From the NCBI GenBank assembly GCA_003560545.1, contig PWLK01000034.1:1-10473 (forward strand): a DNA stretch of 10,473 bases. The letters are read 5' to 3'. The notes beneath the pieces were generated by a model. It was not told where the DNA came from. It did no database searches and worked only from the letters and a program-made list of their open reading frames with translations. The position numbers were made by a program, and so were the translations under genes. Origin of the DNA: Candidatus Woesearchaeota archaeon. Lineage in GTDB: Archaea; Nanobdellota; Nanobdellia; Woesearchaeales; 21-14-0-10-32-9. Every line of letters begins with the position of its first letter. Position 1 is the first letter of the stretch. This document shows, one piece after another, positions 5,839 through 10,473 of the stretch.

Positions 5839-6432
5839 ATGATAGTAACCAAAGACGAACTACTCAAATCAAAGAAAACCGTGCAAACACTCCTCAAAGG
5901 AAAAGTATTCATATACCCCACGGACTCCATTTACGGCTTAGGATGCGATGCAACAAAAGAAGACTTAGTACAGAAGATAAGGCACATAAAAAAGAGCAAC
6001 CTCCAGCCATTCTCAGTAATAGCTCCTTCAAAGGAATGGGTTTACCAGAACTGCGAAGTAGGCCTGGAACAAAAAAAATACGTGGAAAAACTCGGAAAAA
6101 AACTCGTTGTGAACGGGGAAGAGCACTGCTTTACCCTTGTATTAAAGCTGAAAAACAAAGATGCAATAGCAAAAAACGTTAACCAAGGGCTTGAAACAAT
6201 CGGTGTAAGAATCCCGGATCATTGGTTCTCAGAAGTAGTAAGCAACCTAGGCGTGCCCATAGTAACGACGAGCGCGAACCAGACAGGGGATGACTTCATG
6301 ACAAGCATAGAAGACTTAAACCACGGCGTAAAGAATCAAGTAGACTTAATAGTTTATGAAGGCGAAAAGAAAGGCCACCCATCTATCATAATACACGCTG
6401 AAAGAAAAACCAAGGAAGTAAAAATAAGGTAG
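5839..6432 (+). CDS. sua5: Threonylcarbamoyl-AMP synthase, YrdC/Sua5 family
   Basis: This 197-aa protein consists of a single YrdC domain and lacks the extra C-terminal Sua5 domain, so it is the short TsaC/YrdC form. Diagnostic stretches are IYPTDSIYGLGCDA (25-38), KKSNLQPFSVI (51-61), IGVRIPDH (121-128) and VPIVTTSANQTGD (139-151) with the SAN motif at 145-147. Near the C-terminus are VDLIVYEG (168-175) and PSIIIH (181-186). The enzyme makes L-threonylcarbamoyl-AMP from threonine, bicarbonate and ATP. In archaea the KEOPS complex (Kae1 subunit) then transfers the carbamoyl group to A37 of ANN-decoding tRNAs, giving t6A. The start at 5839 is supported by the TATA-like box 26.5 bp upstream. 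The phosphoesterase gene follows after 3 nt, so the two are an operon. Confidence 0.92.
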   Translation: MIVTKDELLKSKKTVQTLLKGKVFIYPTDSIYGLGCDATKEDLVQKIRHIKKSNLQPFSVIAPSKEWVYQNCEVGLEQKKYVEKLGKKLVVNGEEHCFTLVLKLKNKDAIAKNVNQGLETIGVRIPDHWFSEVVSNLGVPIVTTSANQTGDDFMTSIEDLNHGVKNQVDLIVYEGEKKGHPSIIIHAERKTKEVKIR

Positions 6433-6435
6433 AAA

Positions 6436-7035
6436 ATGAGAATTCTCGGTGCAGGCGACTTACACGGCGATGTAAGCCTTGCAAAAAAACTATCAGAAAA
6501 AGCCCTTAAAGAAAAAGCAGACCTGATAGTATTATGCGGAGACCTGACACATGACCACTCACTGGACAACGTCCTCCAGCCTTTCAAAGAAAAAAACCAG
6601 AAAGTCCTGCTCATATCAGGAAACCACGAAAGCATAGCCACAGCCGACTTCCTCGCATACATAAACAAAGCAAAACACTTACACGGGTACTCTGTTAAGT
6701 ACGAAGAAACAGGAATCTTTGGATGCGGCTCCGCAAACATAGGCATCCATGGGTTGGACGAAGAAGAAATCTTTCATACCTTAAAAAAAGGATTTGACAG
6801 GATAAGCTACTTAAAAAAGAAGTTAATGGTAACCCATGTTCACCCGGCGAACACGAAGATGGAATTGTTCTCAAAGTTCGTAAAAGGAAGCACAGGAGTC
6901 CTAAAAGCAATCTACGAATTAAAGCCAGACATCCTATTGTGCAGCCATGTCCATGAAGCAGAAGGACTAGAAGAAAAGCTAGGCAGCACAAAAATCATAA
7001 ACGTAGGAAGAGACGGAAAAATAATAGACTTATAA
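6436..7035 (+). CDS. Calcineurin-like metallophosphoesterase
   Basis: This 199-aa protein shows the ordered metal-binding motifs of the calcineurin-like superfamily: GDLHGD (7-12), CGDLTHD (34-40), SGNHES (61-66), VTHVHP (132-137) and CSHVHEAEG (169-177). The Asp, Asn and His residues in these motifs hold a two-metal centre that hydrolyses phosphate esters. The substrate cannot be read from the sequence; relatives of this size (YfcE/MJ0936-like and others) act on phosphodiesters or phosphomonoesters. No signal peptide is seen, so it is cytoplasmic. It starts 3 nt after sua5, with AAGGT (6426-6430) as a weak ribosome site, so translation is probably coupled. A link to tRNA modification through this operon is only suggestive. 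The 3' end overlaps the next convergent gene by 6 bp. Confidence 0.9.
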   Translation: MRILGAGDLHGDVSLAKKLSEKALKEKADLIVLCGDLTHDHSLDNVLQPFKEKNQKVLLISGNHESIATADFLAYINKAKHLHGYSVKYEETGIFGCGSANIGIHGLDEEEIFHTLKKGFDRISYLKKKLMVTHVHPANTKMELFSKFVKGSTGVLKAIYELKPDILLCSHVHEAEGLEEKLGSTKIINVGRDGKIIDL

Positions 7036-7329
7036 ATTCTCAGCGTCAAATTTCTCCTTAGCCTTTTTCTCCTTAAAAAAGACTTCGTGGCTCGCTCTCT
7101 TCTCAAACAAAGAAACAGCGATCCTTGAAAGAACGCCTTGGCTTTCCAGCAAGCGTTTTTCCTGAACGATCATCCTCGCATCTTCTATGCATTCACGCAT
7201 AACCTGGTTATTCTTAGAACGACATTCATCTTCAGCTTTTTTTTCCTCTTCTTCTGTCAGGAAAATTTCTATCCAGTTAGGATACGCGGACTTATCGCTT
7301 TTCTTCGGAAACGTCTTGCTAAATGCCAT
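7030..7329 (-). CDS. Charged helical 99-aa protein of unknown function
   Basis: The protein begins MAFSKTFPKKSDKSAYPNW and continues with a glutamate-rich helical region (about 24-62, containing LTEEEEKKAEDE). It ends with a segment including SLFEKRASHEVFFKEKKAK (73-91). It is soluble with no membrane segments, and I recognise no catalytic motif. The final conserved-looking block resembles short uncharacterised proteins that I believe occur in DPANN archaea, which I cannot confirm here. The ATG at 7327-7329 has a TATA-like box centred 27.5 bp upstream and no Shine-Dalgarno, which supports a real leaderless gene. Several codons end in T or G, unlike sua5 next door. Its 3' end overlaps the phosphoesterase gene by 6 bp on the opposite strand. 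Confidence 0.75.
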   Translation of the reverse strand: MAFSKTFPKKSDKSAYPNWIEIFLTEEEEKKAEDECRSKNNQVMRECIEDARMIVQEKRLLESQGVLSRIAVSLFEKRASHEVFFKEKKAKEKFDAENL

Positions 7330-7352
7330 AACAAGGCAGGAAGAGAATTGTT

Positions 7353-7360
7353 TTTATAAA
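7353..7360 (-). promoter_or_regulatory. TATA-like box for the 99-aa gene
   Basis: tttataaa (the same on both strands) is centred 27.5 bp from the ATG at 7329. It lies inside the 57-bp gap between the 99-aa gene and the ribbon-helix-helix gene, and gives the 99-aa gene its own leaderless promoter. Confidence 0.6.
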
Positions 7361-7386
7361 GTTTGCCCGGCTTACACCGAAAGAAA

Positions 7387-7746
7387 TCAGCATGTTGCAG
7401 GCTTAAGCCTTTTCAGCCTGTTATCCTTGCCTGCTTCTTCCAGTACTATCTTGTTCCCTCCATTTGAAAGGAATACGGATGCAATGGGGCATTCAAAGCA
7501 GCCAGAAGGCCTCTTGTTTCTCTTGTTAAAGACTTTCCTGTAGTCCGCATTGCTTTTTTCCATCCAACGCGTGCCCATTTCTTTTCCCCGGTCAGGGTTT
7601 GTTCCGTGTACAGGCTTCCCAGTGTTTATCAGGTTTCCAGAGCTTTTCATTTCCAGTATCACGTCTGAAATAGTCTGGTTTTGTTCTTTAATTGATTCCA
7701 AGAATTTATATGCTTCTTCATCCAAGGCTACGTTTACACTACCCAT
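7387..7746 (-). CDS. Ribbon-helix-helix protein (VapB-antitoxin-like N-terminus) with C-terminal extension
   Basis: With the ATG at 7744-7746 the product is 119 aa. A TTG at 7756-7758 would add four residues, but MGSVNVALDEEAYKFLESIK is a natural ribbon-helix-helix opening. Residues 3-7 would form the DNA-contacting strand, 10-21 helix 1 and 26-34 (ISDVILEMK) helix 2. This resembles archaeal VapB/DUF217-type antitoxins, which dimerise, bind operator DNA and cap a PIN-domain toxin. No PIN-domain gene lies next to it, so a toxin-antitoxin role is not supported. The remaining 80 or so residues are polar and basic, with GCFECP (82-87) and a terminal cysteine (C83, C86, C119), a possible metal or redox site. 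It may be a stand-alone transcription regulator. Two small inverted repeats lie upstream of its promoter. Confidence 0.7.
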   Translation of the reverse strand: MGSVNVALDEEAYKFLESIKEQNQTISDVILEMKSSGNLINTGKPVHGTNPDRGKEMGTRWMEKSNADYRKVFNKRNKRPSGCFECPIASVFLSNGGNKIVLEEAGKDNRLKRLKPATC

Positions 7747-7776
7747 CTTCGAAGCCAAGGGGGAATATTGCGTTTC

Positions 7777-7784
7777 TTATAAAA
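7777..7784 (-). promoter_or_regulatory. TATA-like box for the ribbon-helix-helix gene
   Basis: ttataaaa reads TTTTATAA on the minus strand, centred 34.5 bp from the ATG at 7746 and 22.5 bp from the alternative TTG at 7758. Initiation near 7754 would give a leader of about 8 nt to the ATG. Confidence 0.5.
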
Positions 7785-7804
7785 CTTTTTGTGTTATGAT
7801 ATAT

Positions 7805-7829
7805 GCGTAACAACGCTTATTTTTATAAG
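7805..7829. repeat. Two adjoining inverted repeats between rtcB and the ribbon-helix-helix gene
   Basis: gcgt-aaca-acgc (7805-7816) and cttat-tttt-ataag (7816-7829) are two perfect small dyads sharing one base. They lie 20-50 bp upstream of the TATA-like box of the ribbon-helix-helix gene and 12 bp past the rtcB stop. They could be an operator for that regulator or part of the rtcB transcript end; neither is proven. The second dyad also contains a TATA-like core. Confidence 0.35.
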
Positions 7830-7840
7830 AACAATTTTTT

Positions 7841-9280
7841 TTACCCTTTTGTTACGCCTATTGGCTTTAGCTGTGCGACAAGTTTTCCTATTCCTGCCTT
7901 GTCACTGACTTTTACAACTTCATCCACGTCCTTATAAGCGCCTGGTGCTTCCTCACTTACACCTTTCCATGAAGCGGCTTTAATGTATATTTTTTCTTTT
8001 TCAAGGTCTTTTCTAAGTTCCTGTCCTTTCCAGTTCTCATTTGCTTTCTTCCTTGACATTAAACGGCCAGCGCCGTGCGCTGTGCTTCCAAAGCTTTCAA
8101 GCATGGCTTTCTCTGTTCCGACGAGAACATAAGAAGATGTTCCCATGCTCCCTGGTATGAAGATGGGCTGGCCTGTTTCCTGGTACTTTGATGGGAGTTC
8201 TTTATTCCCTGGGGGAAATGCTCTTGTTGCGCCTTTCCTGTGCACCCAGACCATTGCTTTTTCTCCGTTAATATCATGTTCTTCTAGCTTCGCGATGTTG
8301 TGTGCAACATCGTAAACAGTTTTTAAGTCCGCTTTTTCTCCGAAGACTTCTTTAAAGCTTTTCCTTGTTTGATGGCCGATAACATGCCTGTTTGTCCACG
8401 CAAAATTTGCGGCGGCGCACATGGCTTTGTAGTAGTCTTTTGCTAGTTGGCTTGACGCTGGTGCGTAGATCAGGTTTTTGTCAGGTAAACTATTTTTTAT
8501 TTCGGGGAAGTTTTCTTCCATTTTTCTTATGTAATCAGAACACGTTTGGTGTCCTAGGCCTCGGCTTCCTGAATGTATTAGGATTACTACTTGTCCTTCG
8601 TGTGTGATGCCGAACGTTTTTGCTGTTTCTTTGTTGAATATCTTGTTTACGTATTGTACTTCCAGGAAATGATTTCCTGAGCCAAGTGTTCCGAGCTGTC
8701 CTTTTCCTCTGTCCTTGGCTTTCCTTGTTACTTTTGAAGGGTCGGCATCCGCCATTTTTCCGTTGCTCTCACAATTATCCAGGTCTTCTTTTATTCCTAT
8801 GCCTTTGCCTACCATATATTCTGGTCCTCTGTTTAAGACTTCGTCTAGTTCATCGTGGCTTAATTTGAATAACGATTTCCCTCCTACTCCTGGCGGGATG
8901 TTTTTGAACAAAGAGTCTAGTAACTCGTTTATTTTCTCGTAGACTTCTTCTTTTTCCAGGTTGCTTGCTAGTAAGCGGACGCCGCAGTTGATATCGAATC
9001 CTATTCCGCCCGGGCTTATGCATCCTTTTTCAGGGTCAAGGGCGGCTACTCCGCCTATGCTGAACCCGTATCCTTGGTGTGCGTCTGGCATCATGATGCT
9101 GTACCCTTTTATTCCTGGCAGTGTTGCTACGTTCATTCCTTGTTCTACGCATTGGTCTTCCATCATTTTCTTCAATAGTTTTTCTGATGCGAAGATTTTT
9201 AAGGGCACTTTCATGTTCCCCGTCCTTTCTACTACGTATGAGTATTCGTTCAGTTTCCTTGGTTGTTTTTTTTCTTCCAT
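7841..9280 (-). CDS. rtcB: RNA-splicing ligase RtcB
   Basis: This full-length 479-aa RtcB has PDAHQGYGFSIGGVAA (65-80) and GGIGFDINCGVR (91-102, with metal ligands D95 and C99). GTLGSGNHFLEVQ (197-209) supplies N203 and H204, HSGSRGLGHQ (236-245) supplies H236, and VYDVAHNIAK (322-331) supplies H327. FIPGSMGTSSYVL (374-386) follows, and STAHGAGRLMSR (399-410) holds H402, the histidine that takes GMP (equivalent to H404 of Pyrococcus horikoshii RtcB). All visible active-site residues are intact. The enzyme joins 2',3'-cyclic phosphate and 5'-OH RNA ends with Mn2+ and GTP; in archaea it seals tRNA exons after intron removal. It starts 4 nt after archease with no Shine-Dalgarno and no TATA-like box nearby, so it depends on the archease transcript and probably on coupled translation. 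Confidence 0.97.
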   Translation of the reverse strand: MEEKKQPRKLNEYSYVVERTGNMKVPLKIFASEKLLKKMMEDQCVEQGMNVATLPGIKGYSIMMPDAHQGYGFSIGGVAALDPEKGCISPGGIGFDINCGVRLLASNLEKEEVYEKINELLDSLFKNIPPGVGGKSLFKLSHDELDEVLNRGPEYMVGKGIGIKEDLDNCESNGKMADADPSKVTRKAKDRGKGQLGTLGSGNHFLEVQYVNKIFNKETAKTFGITHEGQVVILIHSGSRGLGHQTCSDYIRKMEENFPEIKNSLPDKNLIYAPASSQLAKDYYKAMCAAANFAWTNRHVIGHQTRKSFKEVFGEKADLKTVYDVAHNIAKLEEHDINGEKAMVWVHRKGATRAFPPGNKELPSKYQETGQPIFIPGSMGTSSYVLVGTEKAMLESFGSTAHGAGRLMSRKKANENWKGQELRKDLEKEKIYIKAASWKGVSEEAPGAYKDVDEVVKVSDKAGIGKLVAQLKPIGVTKG

Positions 9281-9284
9281 TTTT

Positions 9285-9713
9285 TTATATGTCGTGTACT
9301 AGTTGTATTGTTACGCCTTTTTCGTTTTCGTTGATTTCCATTTCGTTGTATGTTACGGCTTTTATGTATGTGTGCACGTCGTAGCCGCGTTGTGCGTGGT
9401 CTCCTATGAGTGTTGCTGTTAATTCGTATCCTGTTTTTGTTTCCTGGATTTTTATTCTTTTAACGCTTTTTGCGAGGTATCCTTCTGTGTCCAGTAAGTA
9501 TAGCATTTCTTGTAAAAAATCATATAACAAGGATTCCCTGTCATTAGCAGTTATTCTGATCTTTTTTTCTTCTGTTTCTTTTACTTGTTTTATGTCTGTC
9601 ATCACAGCGGTTGTTGCTATCGCCGTGTTTTTGAATGCTTCGCCCAGGGTTTTTCCGTACGCGCGTATTTTTACGTCTGCGGTGTGTTCTAGGAATTCGT
9701 AGGGCTTTTTCAT
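9285..9713 (-). CDS. Archease, RtcB activator
   Basis: This 142-aa protein of usual archease length opens MKKPYEFLEHTADVKIRAYG, with the hallmark HTAD motif (10-13). It also has AVMTD (36-40), LLYDFLQEMLYLLD (62-75), YIKAVTYNEMEI (116-127) and the characteristic terminus VHDI. D13, D40 and penultimate D141 match the conserved acidic positions expected to bind the metal. Archease speeds guanylylation of RtcB and allows multiple turnovers. The gene lies directly upstream of rtcB (4-nt gap) on the same strand, the common archaeal arrangement. A palindromic TTTTAAAA is centred 25.5 bp before its ATG, so it may have its own leaderless promoter in addition to read-through from the 80-aa gene. Confidence 0.95.
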   Translation of the reverse strand: MKKPYEFLEHTADVKIRAYGKTLGEAFKNTAIATTAVMTDIKQVKETEEKKIRITANDRESLLYDFLQEMLYLLDTEGYLAKSVKRIKIQETKTGYELTATLIGDHAQRGYDVHTYIKAVTYNEMEINENEKGVTIQLVHDI

Positions 9714-9734
9714 GTGTTCTAGAAAGGAGTTGTG

Positions 9735-9742
9735 TTTTAAAA
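9735..9742 (-). promoter_or_regulatory. TATA-like box in front of archease
   Basis: The self-complementary ttttaaaa is centred 25.5 bp from the archease ATG at 9713, in the 35-bp gap after the 80-aa gene. It could start a leaderless archease-rtcB transcript. Confidence 0.5.
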
Positions 9743-9748
9743 GCTTTT

Positions 9749-9991
9749 TTAGTATTCTACTACTTCCACTCTTGGCTGTTTTTCTGGTTCTTCGTCGTCT
9801 TTCTTGTCGTCTTCGCCGTCGTTGCCCGTGGGTGCGTCCCCGAACAGGTTGAATGTGCCTGGCTCAGGGTCAGAATATTCTTTTTGTTCTTCTGTTTCCT
9901 CGTAGTCTTCGCTTATGAGGCTTCTGAGTAGTTTTATGGCTTTTTTTATGTCTTCCCTGGAGTCTTTCGTCGTATCTATCTTTATTTCCAT
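9749..9991 (-). CDS. Small acidic protein, unknown, upstream of archease
   Basis: This 80-aa protein has three parts. An N-terminal strand-helix unit reads MEIKIDTTKDSREDIKKAIK, then LLRSLI (to residue 26). A low-complexity acidic middle (27-72) is rich in Asp and Glu and contains a small hydrophobic island, GTFNLFGDAP (45-54). A short hydrophobic C-terminus reads RVEVVEY (74-80). The middle is probably disordered, and the FNLF island could be a docking motif; both are inferences. I recognise the general look of a small archaeal hypothetical protein but cannot name a family. It is the first gene of the 80-aa, archease, rtcB cluster, with 35 nt to archease. The ATG at 9989-9991 has a TATA-like box 27.5 bp upstream. 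Confidence 0.75.
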   Translation of the reverse strand: MEIKIDTTKDSREDIKKAIKLLRSLISEDYEETEEQKEYSDPEPGTFNLFGDAPTGNDGEDDKKDDEEPEKQPRVEVVEY

Positions 9992-10014
9992 CTCTTTTTC
10001 CTTGTATTTTGTGC

Positions 10015-10022
10015 TTTATATA
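10015..10022 (-). promoter_or_regulatory. TATA-like box for the 80-aa gene
   Basis: tttatata reads TATATAAA on the minus strand, centred 27.5 bp from the ATG at 9991. It is probably the main promoter of the 80-aa, archease, rtcB cluster. AAGG on the minus strand lies just upstream of the ATG but would fall outside a leaderless message. Confidence 0.6.
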
Positions 10023-10054
10023 TTTTTTCAGGACTACAACAAAAAAAACATAAA

Positions 10055-10072
10055 TACTACTAAAAAGTAGTA
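10055..10072. promoter_or_regulatory. Inverted repeat upstream of the TATA box of the last gene
   Basis: tactact (10055-10061) and agtagta (10066-10072) are perfectly complementary around a 4-base aaaa centre. The dyad lies 13 bp upstream of the TATA-like box at 10085-10095 and within the divergent control region 9992-10140. A candidate protein-binding site. Confidence 0.5.
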
Positions 10073-10084
10073 AAAAATCGAAAG

Positions 10085-10095
10085 TTTTATATATT
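10085..10095 (+). promoter_or_regulatory. TATA-like box for the last gene
   Basis: ttttatatatt is centred about 51 bp before the ATG at 10141. Initiation near 10116 would leave a leader of about 25 nt containing GAGGTG (10128-10133), 7 nt from the ATG. Confidence 0.55.
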
Positions 10096-10116
10096 TGTAA
10101 TACCATCTTACAAATA
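10092..10116. promoter_or_regulatory. Perfect 25-bp palindrome between TATA box and predicted transcription start
   Basis: tatttgtaa (10092-10100) and ttacaaata (10108-10116) are exact reverse complements separated by 7 bases (taccatc). The dyad overlaps the downstream edge of the TATA-like box and reaches the predicted transcription start. A repressor bound there would block initiation, so it is a strong operator candidate. It lies before the predicted start, so it is unlikely to work as an RNA hairpin. Confidence 0.6.
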
Positions 10117-10140
10117 ATACCTAAAAAGAGGTGCAAAAAC

Positions 10141-10473
10141 ATGGAACTAAACCGATACGAAAATATGGAAAGCATTAGAAAACTCAACGAGCAAGAAATA
10201 TCCTACCTGAACCAAGAATTCGGCCTATCCCTCCCTGAAAGCTCAGATAAGCTATACGGCCTCAAAGAATCAGATCTTGTCAAAGGAAGAAGGGAAAGCA
10301 TAATCTCTCCTGATGATAAAGACTTACTAGTAGAACTGGTTTCTTCTCCCAAAGCATTTTACTCAAACGAAGCACAATTTACCGGAATGCTTCGAGAAGT
10401 CAGCACACCCAATGTAAATGTAGATGACAGGACTTCGGATGTTTATTTAGAGACAAAAGGCTTTTTTTCAGGA
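10141..10473 (+). CDS. Unknown protein, N-terminal 111 residues (partial)
   Basis: The frame is open from ATG 10141 to the window edge. It is supported by the Shine-Dalgarno GAGGTG 7 nt upstream, a TATA-like box and A/C-ending codons like most neighbours. The visible protein starts MELNRYENMESIRKLNEQEI. It is charged and mostly helical to about residue 75, then reads FYSNEAQFTGMLREVS (74-89) and, after a short loop, DRTSDVYLETKGFF (96-109). A hydrophobic strand ending in E-x-K after acidic residues loosely recalls the catalytic core of PD-(D/E)XK nucleases, but without the rest of the protein this is a guess. It has no signal peptide. It diverges from the 80-aa/archease/rtcB cluster and has two dyads around its promoter, so it is probably regulated. 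Confidence 0.7.
   Translation, partial: MELNRYENMESIRKLNEQEISYLNQEFGLSLPESSDKLYGLKESDLVKGRRESIISPDDKDLLVELVSSPKAFYSNEAQFTGMLREVSTPNVNVDDRTSDVYLETKGFFSG

Noticed and set aside
7387..7758. Toxin-antitoxin locus made of the ribbon-helix-helix gene and the 99-aa gene
   Set aside because: The 99-aa protein shows no PIN, RelE or other toxin motif, has its own promoter and a 57-bp gap, and lies downstream without translational coupling.
9870..10187. 105-residue minus-strand frame running across the divergent promoter region
   Set aside because: It overlaps the 80-aa gene in another frame, crosses the promoter elements and the start of the 10141 gene, and has a lysine-rich low-complexity product.
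1..10473. tRNA or rRNA genes, CRISPR arrays, insertion sequences
   Set aside because: No cloverleaf with a T-loop consensus, no regularly spaced direct repeats and no transposase-like product were seen on either strand.

Overview
This window looks archaeal. It carries an archaeal-type ATP-dependent DNA ligase, an Orc1/Cdc6 replication initiator, an archease-RtcB tRNA ligase pair, a YrdC/Sua5 protein and the tail of a seryl-tRNA synthetase. Genes are tightly packed, and most have a TATA-like box about 26 bp in front of the start codon. The very small intergenic spaces, small proteins of uncertain family and A-rich codon use suggest a reduced DPANN lineage (Woesearchaeota/Pacearchaeota-like). 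That placement is an inference by eye, not a database result.

Layout. 1-208: 3' end of serS (+). 255-1037: unknown 260-aa protein (+, GTG start). 1038-2783: DNA ligase (-), abutting it tail to tail. 2877-3932: orc1/cdc6 (+), divergent from the ligase across 93 bp. 3929-4369: small membrane protein (-). 4415-5302: transglutaminase-fold protein (-) with no cysteine at all. 5440-5772: three tandem microproteins of 26, 40 and 43 aa (+), each behind a strong Shine-Dalgarno. 5839-7035: Sua5/YrdC and a metallophosphoesterase (+), 3 nt apart. 7030-7329: charged helical 99-aa protein (-). 7387-7746: ribbon-helix-helix protein with a C-terminal extension (-). 7841-9991: rtcB, archease and an 80-aa acidic protein (-), transcribed in the order 80-aa, archease, rtcB. 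10141-10473: start of an unknown protein (+) cut by the window edge. No gene-free stretch exceeds 150 bp; the largest are 9992-10140 and 5303-5439.

How the parts relate. The ligase and Orc1/Cdc6 are replication genes reading outward from a shared short control region. Archease and RtcB form a tRNA-splicing/RNA-repair unit, with archease activating the RtcB guanylylation cycle. Sua5 makes threonylcarbamoyl-AMP for the t6A tRNA modification. RNA metabolism is therefore well represented (SerRS, Sua5, RtcB, archease).

The most interesting items are: (1) a transglutaminase-like protein that has lost its nucleophilic cysteine; (2) the Shine-Dalgarno-driven microprotein tricistron; (3) a perfect 25-bp palindrome plus a second dyad bracketing the TATA box of the last gene; (4) a clean split between apparently leaderless genes (TATA centre 24.5-27.5 bp from the start codon, no Shine-Dalgarno) and leadered genes with a Shine-Dalgarno; and (5) an orc1/cdc6 gene whose third-codon-position composition is nearly opposite to that of sua5.
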